Assembly (NCBI GenBank): GCA_023213315.1
Contig: JAKCPI010002063.1
Location: forward strand, 248,001 to 312,000
Source: Euborellia annulipes
Lineage: Eukaryota > Arthropoda > Insecta > Dermaptera > Anisolabididae
Length of the DNA stretch: 64,000 nucleotides
Reading direction: 5' to 3'
Of the stretch, positions 10,661-22,272 are shown piece by piece. A model generated the notes under the pieces. That model was not told where the DNA came from, did no database searches, and saw only the letters and a program-made list of their open reading frames with translations. Within the stretch, counting starts at the first letter, position 1. The number at the start of each line of letters is the position of its first letter. Both the position numbers and the translations under genes were made by a program.

Positions 10661-10899
10661 ACAAAATATATATTAGGAATATTCCTTTTTGTGAAACAAA
10701 CATTAGTCAGATTTTTTTAAAATTATAAAAACATTTATATAATTTTCCTTTAAACACTTGTGTATTTCAATACAAACTATCGAACAGCCTCGACGGGCTG
10801 ATGAAATGATTTTTTTTTCTGTTTATTTTTTTATTTGCAATTTTATTTCTCTCTTTTTTATAATAGAGGTTGTTTTGAAATGGAAGATATGAACCTATT

Positions 10900-11490
10900 T
10901 GATTAGAATCGACCTGGATTACGTATGTGTACTTGTCGCGGCCAAATCTTCTCTCACTTCCCGTTCACTGCACATCAACGAATTCAAATATTAACATTGG
11001 CCAATGGGAATGTGCAAATGGAAGGGTGGTTTTAATCTGGGCAAGGTTTTCTCTCCAAACACAACCCGCTCTCTCTACCACACTGTCTCGATCTCTCAGA
11101 TTTTTGTTAATCACGTATTTTTTTGAAAGCTCTCAAATACTTTTTTGCGGCGTCACTCAATAGATAGAGGAAAGGGAGCCGATGAAATAAATAAGCCTTT
11201 GCTTAAATATTTATGTCATATTGATTTGACTGGAGTGAAAGAGGTGACATTGCAGGTGCATATCTGCTCATTTGCTTAATTGAAGCTCAGTCTGTGTCTT
11301 AATTAGCAGGGATGTCCAGAGCCGGTACTGATAAAGGGTTGAATAAAACACACACATGGGGACTCTTGCTGCCAGATTCCCTATTAAACTCCGAATGAGA
11401 TTATCATTTTAAGCCTCGTATTAGAGGCAGAAAGCCCAGAGCAGACCCTACGCCAGGTCAGTTTGGATAAAAAAAAATCTATGCTCAATG
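10900..11490. promoter_or_regulatory. Non-repetitive complex block: candidate regulatory sequence
   Basis: It has mixed base composition without repeat modules found elsewhere in the window and without a convincing ORF (one 78-codon frame). Homeobox-type TTAATTAG occurs at 11301. It may be conserved non-coding sequence downstream of the Runt-domain gene. Confidence 0.3.
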
Positions 11491-11710
11491 CTCAACATCA
11501 CACATCAACATTCAAACTCTTCAACTTTTTTTTTAAGATTAATTAATCTCTAATAATATTTGTAAGTAGACATTTGAACTCTTTCGCGATTTAATTATTA
11601 CAATTCTACCCTTGAAAATGGGACAAAAGAAAAAATATTAAATTTGAAAAGGGAAAAAACCAAAAAGGTTCTGAGTGTAGCAAAATCTAGTATCCGCTTT
11701 TGTCTATGAA

Positions 11711-12096
11711 CAGGGGCGCCGGAACGAATTTGATTCAGGGGGGCAAAAAAAATTTTTTTTTAATTAAAATAATTTAATATGTTTAAATAGTATAAAACAG
11801 AAACAAATCTACTATAAAATGATAAAAAATTTTAAATATAATCACAATTTTAATAAAATTAAAATTTTTAAAAATTTGCTAGTGATTTTATCAAAAATTT
11901 TTGGAAAAAATTTGGAAAAAAAATGAATTTCTTACTCTTTTAATTTTTTTTTTAATTTAGATTTTATTTTTCAAAAGTAAAAATATATCATTTTTAAAAA
12001 TAAATGAAATAAAAGAATACATATTGCCAGCCCCCTACAGGATGCCAGGGGGGGGGGCAATATATCCTTGCCCCCCCTCCAGTTCCGGCGCCTATG
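11711..12096 (+). mobile_element. hAT-type MITE, GGCGCCGGAAC family, with 8-bp duplication
   Basis: The ends are CAGGGGCGCCGGAAC and GTTCCGGCGCCTATG. It is flanked by a perfect 8-bp duplication TCTATGAA at 11703-11710 and 12097-12104. The interior is AT-rich with G/C tracts next to each end. Non-coding, 386 bp. Confidence 0.92.
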
Positions 12097-12187
12097 TCTA
12101 TGAATAGTAACTCTTGGTTAAAATCATCGGGGATGAGTTACCCAAAACTTTCTCGTATCTTCTTTTGAAATTATGTTTCTGTGAGCG

Positions 12188-12312
12188 TCAGACCGTGCGA
12201 CGGACCGGCCTGTCCAATTTCTTCCGGTCGTAAAATGTATGATAGAATTGGAGGGAAAGAGTAAGATATGCCGACCCCGCATCACGGGAATAAGGCGAGG
12301 AGAGAAGAAGAT
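12188..12312 (-). repeat. GC-rich dispersed repeat (GGCCGG family), copy 1
   Basis: It contains the reverse complement of ACGACCGGAAGAAAT and GGACAGGCCGG, then GCCGACCCCGCATCACGGG. Other copies lie at 40095, 42288, 57730 and 58431. The class is unknown; GC content is far above the surroundings. Confidence 0.65.
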
Positions 12313-12544
12313 TATGATAAATTACTCAATTTTAAAAAAGTTTTTATTCTTTTCTTTTTCTTTACATTTTTCGTTCGAACGAAATGATCATTTTAATGAT
12401 CATTAAAAAAAAAAAAATCAAAACAAAATCATACAGATTTCATTAAAAAAGATGTAAATATAAACAAATTCAACTTTTTAAAATAGAATAATTTATCATA
12501 ATAGGCTATGACAAAAAAATTGAAAATTTCAAATTTTTTGAAAA

Positions 12545-12815
12545 AACTTTTTTAGGTTTACTCGAAAAGTTGATAGAAATCTACAATTTTAGTGTAAGGA
12601 GTATATAGGCCTATATATTTCATCGATCTTGCTGCATGCGTTTTTAAGCCATCGTATTCACACACACACAGACACACACACCGACACACAGACATAATGC
12701 CATAACTGTTTTTTTTTTTTGGACTCAGGGAGGCCTAAACGTAGAGAAACATCAAAATCTCGAAGTCGAATTTTTTTGACGATTACAATACTTTCTCTTT
12801 ATATAGTATACGAAA
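12545..12815 (+). repeat. Diverged 3' part of a hairpin/X-box repeat
   Basis: Modules are recognisable but worn: a CACACACACAGACACACACA tract, TTTTTGGACTCAGGGAGGCC, AACATCAAAATCTCGAAGTC and AATACTTTCTCTTTATATAG. Confidence 0.55.
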
Positions 12816-12829
12816 AGTAGAAATGACTA

Positions 12830-13455
12830 AATGAGTTAAAAATGATATTTTTGCTATGATTTGAAGATATCTAAAAAAAAAAATTAAAATTTCTTTCATT
12901 TAACAATGTCTGATTAAAATGAAATGGTGATAAGTTTTGATAAAATATCATCTATAAATAAATAAAATATAATCTGAAATTTGAAGATTATATAATATTA
13001 TAAGAGTAGAGTGACCACTTTGCCAGGGCCTCCCTCTACTTAAAAAAAAGCCGAACTCTAAATGGTATTTTATTTATTTTTTAAAATACAGTAATCCATT
13101 CATTCTTAAAAAAAAAAAAATAAAATAAATTTCATTTAAAAACAATGGTATGTTATGGTGCACAAAGTATTGATTTCAGTCAATCAAATCAGTATGTCAA
13201 GAAATAATTAGCAACTTTTAAAATATTTAAAAAAAATATGAAAGAGCTCTTGAAATGAGAGTATTTATATCATGTACTATTTACATTCTCATTTTTTGAC
13301 GAAAAAATCAATATTGGAACAAAGAAAAAAATGGTGGACGCATGGGGTATGGTCCCCCTTTCCGCCTAAAAGACCATTACTTGATATTAATAACATGGAC
13401 ATGGATTCTAAAAATTTATAAAACTTTATTTTGAACAATCATCATATCATATTAT
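12830..13455. other. AT-rich non-genic sequence
   Basis: No gene or intact element recognised; poly-A runs and short AT words only. Confidence 0.45.
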
Positions 13456-13539
13456 AATATAAAGCGCTAGCGACTGGCGGATCCGTTATATGTTCCTGTT
13501 TACCAGTCTCTCTCGCTGATTTGTTAGAGTAAGAGGAAG

Positions 13540-13650
13540 CGGAGTCAGAGAGGGAAATTTAAAACTTTAAGTCAGAGAGAGAAATTTAAAACTTTAAGTC
13601 AGACAGGGAAATTTAAAACTTTAAGTCTGAGAGGGAAATTTAAAATTTCC
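13540..13650 (+). repeat. 27-bp minisatellite, four units
   Basis: The unit is GTCAGAGAGGGAAATTTAAA followed by ACTTTAA, repeated about four times with few changes. A single unit with the same flanks (AGAGTAAAAGGAAG before, CCAAACAGTGACCAAG after) lies at 39645-39750. The tandem array is therefore a local expansion inside a dispersed element. Confidence 0.8.
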
Positions 13651-13659
13651 AAACAGTGA

Positions 13660-14930
13660 GCAAGATAAATGAAATATTAAAATATATTTTGATTTCGCTC
13701 TTCTTAAAAAAAATTAATTGATTTGGGAAAAAACCAAGGTCCTTTGGGCCATAGCTTTTTTTTATAATTAAAAAAATAAATAAAATAATAATATTCTTTA
13801 AATGAAATAAAATAAAATTTATAAAATTAAAAAAAAAAATGAGGCACCCGTGTGCGCAGAACGGACGTACTCTCGCTTACGTCAGTAAGTGCCGTTAAAT
13901 ATTAAAAATTCAATGTAAAAAGATTTTAATGCTATTCATTTGAAAATCTTTTGAATTAATGTTAAAAAAAAAAAAAAATAAAATCCAAGCTAATTGAGGT
14001 AGAATTTTTTCAAAGAAATTTATATAAACAATGAGAGAGGAATTTTAAGCTGAAAAGTAATAAATAGAGCCCGGATGCTCATGCACAATCAAACCTAAAA
14101 ATATGCATGCATTAATGCACTATAAAATGAACAAATATGCATAATGAAGGGAAAAAACAGTAAAAATATGCTCTATCACTAATTGAGTAGCATTTTAATT
14201 ACAGGCCTATTTTTATTTTTTTATAAAAATGAACAACAAGCTTCTCTAAATATTCTTCATTTAAGGGATGCGTTTATCGAACACATTTTTGAACACAGAA
14301 AATGATCTTTCTACATCACGAGAATCAGGCGCATACTTGAAAGGAGAAATCTGGGACAAATTGAGGTTGAAATGTTGATCTTTTACATTTCCACCCTGTG
14401 AAGCGCGAAAGTTTGAAAATATTAAAAACAATTTTTAAATTTTGTCACATAAATTAGACTTCAAAAGCACACACAAAAAAACACACTACACAAAAATATT
14501 CAAAACATGCTTTTTCTTTAGAAAAATGTTAAAATATGCATGAAAAATAAGGAAAAATTAGCAAAACATGCATTGTGCATGAAATTTCTTGAAAAAAAGA
14601 CAAAATATGCACATATGCTCAGAACAAAGAGGGTTATTTCGAATCGAATGGATAACTGCAATGTTTCAGGATCGTATTCAGCTTCTATACAAATATACAT
14701 TTGCATCAACATCCGGACTCTAGTAATAAACCTTTTTAATGGAAATTTCAACTAAATATTTTGATATTTTTTTTTCAAGAACCATATTCATATTTCATAT
14801 TAATTTTCATGTTTTGCCATTAAATTGAACGATTTTCAATAGAAACTGGGTTTCCAATGTTTACATGTTTATTTCTTCATATTTTTATACTTTTATTTGA
14901 TTATATCTAGGAAAACAATTTCAATAAATC
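13660..14930. other. AT-rich non-genic sequence
   Basis: It shows recurring ATGCA/TATGC words (ATGCATGCATTAATGCAC near 14100, AAAATATGC several times) and no gene. The two overlapping 70-codon frames near 14520-14755 are complementary and low in complexity. Confidence 0.45.
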
Positions 14931-14984
14931 CCCCTTTCTCTTCTTATCTTCATATATTATTTGGCCTCTTCGGGGCAACTCAGG

Positions 14985-15185
14985 TTTGTTGGTAAGCCAT
15001 TGGATTACCACTAGCTATATTCCTTCCTCCGGCGGCCTAGGCTGGTCGACACCGGCGGATTATCATCAGCACCTAAATTCGTTCGACGTCCAAAAATATT
15101 ATCGACTGAGCCTTGCTGTTACATCTACATCGCCGTCGGCCACGAAGACAACCAACCAGCTCTCTTTTTCTCTACTATGCACTAA
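14985..15185. other. GC-richer unique block
   Basis: About 200 bp of higher complexity including CCGGCGGCCTAGGCTGGTCG and CATCGCCGTCGGCCACGAAG. The plus-strand frame of 77 codons has no resemblance to a protein I know. It may be a transposon fragment or regulatory DNA. Confidence 0.3.
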
Positions 15186-15199
15186 ATTTAACGTAAACT

Positions 15200-16440
15200 T
15201 TTTTTCTTTTTCCTATTAATAAATTAAATTCTAAATTTAAATTTTTTGTTAGAATTCCTGTTTAACCTTTTCTCTAATGTGTAATTTTTTATTACTCCCT
15301 TATTTAAAAAAAAAAAAAAATAGTCATAACAAAATTATGAAAAAAAAAACAGATTATTTTGAGGAACTCGAGATCTTGGAGACTCTGAAAATAAACTACA
15401 AACGAGTAAAAGGTCTCAAAAAATATACATATTTATTTATTTAAATTGCATTTAATAAATACTCTACATTTATTTGTACCGCCCTGCCAAATCTCCGGGC
15501 ATTTATCACACAGCTGATTCATATAAAAAAATAACTACTAATAGACATCACAACCTGGTGGGCTTTTTACAAGATTACAATATTATGTTGCATTTTTATT
15601 ATATTAATTATTATTATTTATTTATTTTTTTTTAATATAATAAAATATTCGAGCGCCATTTGCTCGCTAAAATGTGCTGGTGCTTTCTTTGTTTAGTTGG
15701 GGAGTCGCCATAAAAAAAAACATTCCAAATTTTAGAGAAAGTGAGAGAAATTGTCAAAATCAAATCACTTGACAAAACTTTGAATGGGGTGACCAGGCTA
15801 TTCATCTAAAGATATATGATTGTTTTATTTTTTTTTTCCCTTAAACGGCAATAAACTACTTCCTTAAGAGCTGCCCTTGAAAAGGAGGGGGGGGGGGGGC
15901 AAGTGTCTTCAACATAACAAGGGCAGAAAGAATTTGTGCAAATTGAAAGTAGTTTTTTTTTTCAACTTTTGTCATCAAATAAATTAATTATCAAAATAGT
16001 ATATACAAAAATTAAATCTATGAAAATTATATTTTAATTAATTGATGACAATATGAAGAAATATATAAACAAAAAAATAAACTCTTGACAAATTTAAAAT
16101 ATTATCCGTTATACTGTATAATATTGGGAATAATATTTTAAATCAATTCGCTCTTTACATTTTTATTTTATACAAGAGCGATATGTCTCAGATTTATTAA
16201 TCTACTTTTAGGCCACAGTCAGACTTAATCATCCGTAAATATCATATCCGAAATTATTATCAACAAATTTATCTGAATTTAATTCATTTTGGATTTTTGG
16301 CTAAGGTGCTGAATAATTTCTAATAATCTTTATTAAATAATATAGCTTGGAATGCAAATAAAAATTTTAAATTTTTATGAAACATGCATGAAGAATTTTA
16401 CCATCTTTTACTAAAGCTTATCCCTATTTTATTCTTTTTT
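15200..16440. other. AT-rich non-genic sequence
   Basis: No gene recognised; homopolymers, a G tract near 15888 and short AT words. Confidence 0.45.
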
Positions 16441-16449
16441 TTTCTTGGG

Positions 16450-16540
16450 GTCGCTCTTTATTTAATTTTCTGTCTCCACAATACCCTGTCCTTCTGCTCC
16501 TATCGAATATCAACACATAATCTTTAAACAAAGTAAGTTT
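16450..16540 (-). repeat. Repeat arm, inverted relative to 17400-17700
   Basis: The complement reads AACTTACTTTG...AAAGAT...GTGTTGATATTCGATAGGAG, matching 17408-17455. The two arms face each other about 0.9 kb apart. Between them lies a cluster of ATCGAT-like palindromes (16545-16640). Confidence 0.65.
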
Positions 16541-17399
16541 GCTACACTAGAAATCGAAAACTCGATTTTCGATTTTGGAATCGATTTGATATTTTTCGAT
16601 TCTCGGAATCGATTAATCATTTCGACTTTTTGACTTTCAAGTCGACTTTTTGAAAACTCTAACTCGTGCTTAGAAGATAATCAGTAAATATTAAATATAT
16701 TTATTTATTTATAATATAAGATTTATTATTAAGTAGGTATTTAAACATTTTATTAAATACAACACACACAAATATTGTTTTCAATATTTTTATAAAAGAA
16801 TATTCTATCCAGAAATTGCACGTGATATGGGTACTGAACATTAAAATAAAATATGAAAGTTGAGTATCAAAATAAAATATTAAAATTGAGGAATTAAGAA
16901 TGCCACATATGTTCACTAACAGATCTTAGAAAGCGTGTTGATTGATGTGTAGGTTTAAAAGAAAGATTAAAGTCAATCAATGAAAACGTTACAAATATAT
17001 TAATTATTTAAATATTGATTAATTTTTGAACAAAACTTTTATGTTTATTCAAATAACTTTTGAAAAATAGTCTAAAATCTTATTTCTCTGTGTTTAACTA
17101 AATTTTTTGATTTGCTCAGAACATGAATTTTTAAATATTAAACGGTCATTTTAAAATATATTTGATTAATAATTAATAATCTTTGATGAATTATTGAAAA
17201 AAAAATTATCCAAATTTTATAAACATAAAAATTTTGGTTCAAAAACTAAACTATTGTTTTTTTTTTTTATAAGTAAGAATATCCAATATTTTTCTTTAAA
17301 AAATTAATCAAAATTAAGGTAGTTAATTTTTTTATACCAATTGACTGACAGGTTTATTTTATAATGGAGGTTTTGTTAGGAAAGGTTCGAGAAGGATTT

Positions 17400-17700
17400 A
17401 AGAACTCAAACTTACTTTGCTTAAAGATGATGTGTTGATATTCGATAGGAGTAAAAAGTTTATTCAGGGGAGGCCAAGACAGAATTACTTTATTATTAAG
17501 ATTTTATTTATCTATAATTAAATTAAATTTAAGAATGTTTCAACTAGTGCCAACGGAAAATTCTTTGGATTATATAAAAAAAAAAAAAAATACAAAATTG
17601 AAAAAATGTGACACCTGGGCTCAGACTGGATTTAATTAATTAATTAATATATTATAATAATATGATTTTTTAAAATTCAATTAAAATTGAAACTTAGGGC
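17400..17700 (+). repeat. Dispersed repeat, copy 1 (ATTCGATAGGAG family)
   Basis: It shares TTTATTCAGGGGAGGCCAAG, AGAATGTTTCAACTAGTGCC, poly-A and TGTGACACCTGGGCTC with 21963-22215. No coding capacity. Function and class unknown. Confidence 0.75.
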
Positions 17701-18129
17701 TCACAAATTTTAAATTAAAAATATAATATAAAATATATCCAGTCATTTGAAATGAAATATTCATAGGGCGACTAAAATAAATTCTATAATTTTAATTGTC
17801 AAATTTTTTCCGACATTTTTTTATATGTCTAAAATTTCATCAAAGAAGGTAGCCTACCTAATACTATTATAGTGAACGTTGCGCCTCGGGGCGTGACGAA
17901 TCAGACTCATTCACTGTCCAGGAAAAAGTGTGTATGTAGTGCACCTAAAAATGTTTTCACTTCAATTTATTGAGAAAAATTTAAATAATAAATAACAAAA
18001 ATTAAAAAAAAATGACTAAGTTTATTTAAAAACCAGTAATTATTGTATTCGATTTCGATTTCTATATCAAAAAGAATATAAGAAATTATTATGTGGCACA
18101 GGCCAGATGCAAAAACAATGTTGACTAGT

Positions 18130-18750
18130 TTTATTAAACCTTTTAAACAAAGTGTCATATCCAGGTCATTCAGTAAGTTCCTATCCTGATACAGATGACA
18201 TTGCTAGAAGCAAATATAATAATTGTTGGAAACGTCCGTCCTTAATGTGAACATATTAAAAATTCCAAATCAATCTGTCAAATAGGTTTTCCAATAAAAA
18301 AAAAAAAAAAAAATTATTCATCTGTTTATCTAACCTATATGACAGATAGATTTAAAATTTATGATAAGTCCACATAAAGGACGGATATTTCCAACAACAT
18401 TTCTACGAATGTCATCTATGTGTCAGGCTACTAACTTCCTGAATGACCTGGCACTAATGTGAGCATAGAATACAATTTTTAAATTTAATTTAATAATCAC
18501 AGATAGAAAGCAGATTTGATAAAAGCTTTTTAATTCAAAAAATTGTACCTGTTGTTGATATGGTATTTGATAATCGATAGTGTTGAAGTGGTTGCTGAGA
18601 GAGGATGTTAATAAGTGTGACTGCAGCCTAATCACCCTGAATGAGTTATTTTGGCTCGGAGAGAGAATGATTCCCCAGATAAATAGAGACAGTTGGAGAA
18701 GAGAGGTTTCGTTACCCCGGACTGTCCATGTCTCGAGAACAATGTGTGGA
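18130..18750 (-). other. Probable 3' UTR of the Runt-domain gene
   Basis: Sequence after the stop codon is AT-rich with a more complex first 170 bp (18580-18750). The first exact AATAAA on this strand is at 18135-18130, with ATTAAA variants near 18530 and 18490. If the distal signal is used, the mariner-type foldback MITE at 18161-18451 lies in the transcript. The poly(A) site cannot be fixed from sequence alone. Confidence 0.35.
18161..18451. mobile_element. Mariner-type foldback MITE next to the Runt gene 3' end
   Basis: The ends are CCAGGTCATTCAGTAAGTTC and the complement of GGAAGT...GAATGACCTGG. Inner arms AAACGTCCGTCCTTAATGTG and CACATAAAGGACGGATATTT extend the foldback across nearly all 291 bp. 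The termini match those of the mariner remnant at 43884-44390. It lies in the probable 3' UTR or just downstream. Confidence 0.82.
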
Positions 18751-19184
18751 CTAGTAGGGCCTCCAGACCCCTTTTCTTCCTCCTATCCTCGTACTTGGTT
18801 CTACTTTAGCCTTTTCGGGATCGGAGGCTCCAGCCTCGGCATCAGCAGGCGGTGTTGCCTGTGTTGATGACGGTTTTCTTACATGTTGGAAGGCGGAACG
18901 AGGTCCTGGGGATTCGTCAGTATCACTAGTATCGCTAGCCGAACTTGAAGGTACTAGTGGTGGTGCCGTTGTCCCAGATCCTGTTGCTACTGCTGCAGAG
19001 ACTACCGCTGCTGTTCCTGGATAGCTTAGTAACGGCGAAAGGAACGAAGGTGGTGGAGGTGGTGGTACTGGGAGTGGTGGGAAAGTTGTTTGTGCAGCAG
19101 GGCTTGTCGCACTTGATACCGATGTGGTTGCTTGGCCTGACCTTACCAGACCCGCAACGTGTGGACCGTAAATCTCTGCTGATC
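18751..19184 (-). CDS. run: Runt-domain protein exon 4: Pro/Ser-rich tail ending in VWRPY
   Basis: This is the terminal coding exon, with acceptor TTGTTTACAG at 19185. It encodes residues 197-340 and the stop TAG at 18753-18751. It holds a Ser/Thr/Ala-rich segment, a proline run (VPPPPPPSFLSPLL), a Ser/Asp stretch (SSSASDTSDTDESPGP) that may be phosphorylated, a charged segment, and ends VWRPY. The extreme C-terminal WRPY is the diagnostic Groucho/TLE co-repressor motif of RUNX proteins. The tail is shorter than in Drosophila Runt, so the whole protein is about 340 rather than about 500 residues. I saw no PPxY motif. Two possible cryptic donors (GTACGA, GTAGAA) lie just before the motif; using them would remove VWRPY. 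Confidence 0.94.
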
Positions 19185-19432
19185 CTGTAAACAAGACATC
19201 TGATTAAATAAATAAATAAAGGGGAGTTAAAGAGAGTAATTATCCCACCATCCAAGATATAGTATTGCAACTTAAAATCCTTTGCCAATCTGTATGGACA
19301 TAATTTTCTAGTTGATTTTGTAAATTCTTCCCGAGGAGCTAGAAATTTGAAATTATATACCTAGACTCAATTTTGATGACAACAAATAAAAAAAGAGGAA
19401 AAAATCGATTCATTTATTAATACATATAACTG

Positions 19433-19495
19433 TCCTGGTCGTAGCATAGCGGTAGCCGTCTCGCTTCTTGTTCTAGCGGTTTGAGGATTTATATT
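19433..19495 (+). repeat. tRNA-derived SINE fragment fused to the large repeat
   Basis: TCCTGGTCGTAGCATAGCGG contains a perfect A box (TAGCATAGCGG, 19442-19452). GGTTTGAGGATT is a decayed B box. TCGCTTCTTGTTCTAG recurs in reverse at 28310-28326. It joins abruptly to hairpin/X-box repeat sequence at about 19494. Confidence 0.55.
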
Positions 19496-19934
19496 TCGTT
19501 ACCATGGCAACCATTTCTCCTTTTTCTTATGATATACAATTATGCTTCAAAAGATTTCAAGGATATATATTTTAAAGAGCATCAAAAAAATAATTAATTT
19601 TTGAATTTTAATCAAAATCGTTAGAGCGAACTTTGAAAAAATTGAAAAAAAACTGTAAAAGTGCATCAGTAATGTATATACTAGTACTTTTTGACCAATT
19701 TTGTTCAAAAGCTTCGTGTCACGTCCCAGGGGGTACCTTACTTAAATATAAAATTTCAACCTCCTAGCTCTTTTCGTTCTTGAGATATATTATTCACAGA
19801 TACACACAGACAGACAGATCATGTTGTGAAAACATGTATATCCATCAAAATCTCGACATCGAATTTTTGACATGAAACCAATACTTTCTCTCTCTATAAA
19901 TATACATATATAGGTAAGAGAAAGTACACATCTG
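19494..19934 (+). repeat. Hairpin/X-box repeat, subtype A, 5'-truncated
   Basis: It starts at the X-box, here perfect (GTTACCATGGCAAC, 19498-19511), and runs through ACTAGTACTTTTTG, CCTCCTAGCTCTTTTCG and the terminal palindrome to GGTAAGAGAAAGT. The hairpin is absent, replaced by a SINE-like sequence. It lies just inside intron 3. Confidence 0.82.
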
Positions 19935-20159
19935 CTCATTTATTATATTTTTTTTGTATTAATATTAAAAAATATTAAAAAATTTTTTAGTACCATAAGG
20001 CATAAGTGTAATCTTTTTACTATTTTAGCTAGCGTAGCGTGTCTTTTGCCCTGCCTTCCCCGCTCTCGAGACAAAGCGCAGGCGAACGAACTTCTTTTTT
20101 TCTAATTTTTAAATTTAATGAAAATATCCAGTAATGGATTCAATACAATTTATGTATTT

Positions 20160-20292
20160 ATTTACATGTATTACATTTACATGTATGTACATGTATTACA
20201 TTTACATGTATGTACGTGTATTACATTTGCATGTATGTACATGTATTACATTTACATGTATTTACATGTATGTAATTTGCATGTATTAATAA
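20160..20292 (+). repeat. Minisatellite of about 26 bp, about five units
   Basis: Units combine CATGTATTACATTTACATGT with ATGTA and small changes. The 61-codon frame through it is an artefact of the repeat. Confidence 0.85.
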
Positions 20293-20685
20293 AACATGAG
20301 TAACACTACACATAGGGCGGATTGCTCCTCATAGTGTACAAAATATTTTAACTTTTTTTTTATTTGTTTAAGGTCTTTTTCGGCATCCAAGGCCATTTAG
20401 ACCACACATTTTATAATTAGTTTCAAATCTGTTTCAAATTATTGGTGAAATCTAATTGGTCTTCAGAGACTAATTTTATAATAGCTTGCTTTAAGTGACT
20501 TTTGTTGAAGTAGGCCTATGGATTCAGTACAATTCTATCAAAATAAATTTTCTATAAATCTCTGTCTCTGCTGTTTTCTGTCTAATGTCTGTTCAGGCCT
20601 TTCTTGCTGTCAAAAAAACAAAAACGAATCGTTTTGCTTTCTAAAGGTCGACCGTAAGACCCATAAACTCTCATAAAATTATTTT

Positions 20686-20885
20686 CAGAAAGAATTTCTC
20701 TTTAGAAATATTTCAAACTTGAAATAAATTTACAAAAAAAAAGGGTCAACATGCCTTTTTGTGCAAAACCATAAAATATCAATACGAAAAACATTCTTAG
20801 AATAAATTTGACCATAGACGACGGTTGGTCACACCTTCTGAATGAAAATTAAAAGGTTTGACCAACCGTCGCACAGTGGGGCAGA
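20686..20885 (-). repeat. Left arm of a 200-bp inverted repeat pair
   Basis: It matches the complement of 22846-23000: CAGAAAGAATTTCTCTTTAG, TTTTGTGCAAAACCATAAAA, TATCAATACGAAAAACATTC and CACAGTGGGGC. This arm also carries an extra hairpin, CGACGGTTGGTCACAC / GACCAACCGTCGCAC (20820-20877), missing from the other arm. Confidence 0.75.
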
Positions 20886-21899
20886 ATCTACAATAAAAAA
20901 AATTGAGATTTCATGTTGAATAGTTAGTGCAACACATCCTAGATAACGCCCTCAGAGCTCACCAGCTCCTTTGAAAGTTGACTAAAATTCCGCGAACCAT
21001 TCCTCTCTCGTTTGCTAAATCATTATATTTTTATCCGAGTTATCGTGGCTGGTACATCAACTAGTAAGGAACAAAATGTATATAATTAATTTTTTTTATT
21101 GATTCATTAACTCCTTAATTGATTGATTTTCAAAAATGTCGATTTTTTTCATATATCAAAACTTCAAAAAACAATTAAAGTTTATGATTTAACGGTATTA
21201 AACTATGATCTATGCCACAATAACAACAATTCTATTTTAAGGGCCAAGAATAAAAACTTGCGCCAATTTAAGATATTGTAATTTTTGTCAAAAAAAGGTG
21301 GTTCTTATCTCGATCTTTTTCTCGGTCATTATTCTTTAATTTATAGAAAATGAAAAAAAGAAATTCAATAAAGAAAATACGGCCTACAGTATTTTTAATG
21401 TTCTTTAAAGCATCATGCTATTTTACCCAATGAGTAGCTTAGGTAGTGAGGAAGCTCAAGAAGCAAGTAATAAGGACTTGAAGCAATTCCGAAAACACTT
21501 TAGCCTTAAAACTTCAAGATTTGCTACAAAAGTGGACATTCTTCATTCACTACTTGTTTCTTTATATATAATTTCCAAAATATTTATCCAAAACAAAAAA
21601 ATTAAAAATTTTCCTAAAGATGATATTTATTAGGATTTTTTAAGTTGCATTTTTTTAATGCAGGTACCGCTCAAATTGTTCCTTTATATAAAAAAATAAT
21701 TCCTGCAAAATGGGGGAAAAATAGATGAAAAAGAATACGTGGCCGGGCTAAAGTTTAAATAAACGATAACATAAGAATTTTAAGATAGTAATTAATTTTC
21801 TAAGTAAAAATTAATTTAATTTATAAGTTGAAACTAGTCTACAGAGATATGCTTCTGGGATGGTTGGTTCACTTAGATGGTTCAACAGGAAAATATGAT

Positions 21900-22272
21900 T
21901 GATAAATAATAATGAAATGAATAAGAAATATGAACAGATATGCTGAGGAAAGTTAATAATTTAATATTCGATAGGAGCAAAAAGTTTATTCAGGGGAGGC
22001 CAAGACAGAATTACTTTATTATTAAAATTTTATTTATCTATAATTAGATAAGGATTAAATTAAATTCAAGAATGTTTCAACTAGTGCCAACGGGGGAATT
22101 CTTTGGATATATTATATCATATATCAAAAAAAAAAAAAAATTAATACAAAATAACACAATTGAAAAAATGTGACACCTGGGCTCGGACTGGATTTAATTA
22201 ATTAATTATTATAACAATATGATTGATAAATAATCATGAAATGAATAAGAAATATGAACAGATATGCTGAGC
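21900..22272 (+). repeat. Dispersed repeat copy 2 between 50-bp direct repeats
   Basis: The core 21963-22215 matches 17434-17680. It is bracketed by direct repeats of about 50 bp (GATAAATAATNATGAAATGA, then ATAAGAAATATGAACAGATA) at 21900-21948 and 22223-22271. This is longer than any ordinary target duplication and suggests unequal exchange or an element with terminal direct repeats. Confidence 0.7.

Noticed and set aside
13540..13650. CRISPR-like array
   Set aside because: Units are contiguous with no spacers, in an animal genome; it is a minisatellite.
18935..19288. 117-codon minus and 81-codon plus frames over exon 4
   Set aside because: They are shadow frames of the GC-rich exon; only the frame ending VWRPY fits the Runt gene.
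20118..20303. 61-codon ORF with repeated YMYYIYM-like residues
   Set aside because: It is the translation of a 26-bp minisatellite.
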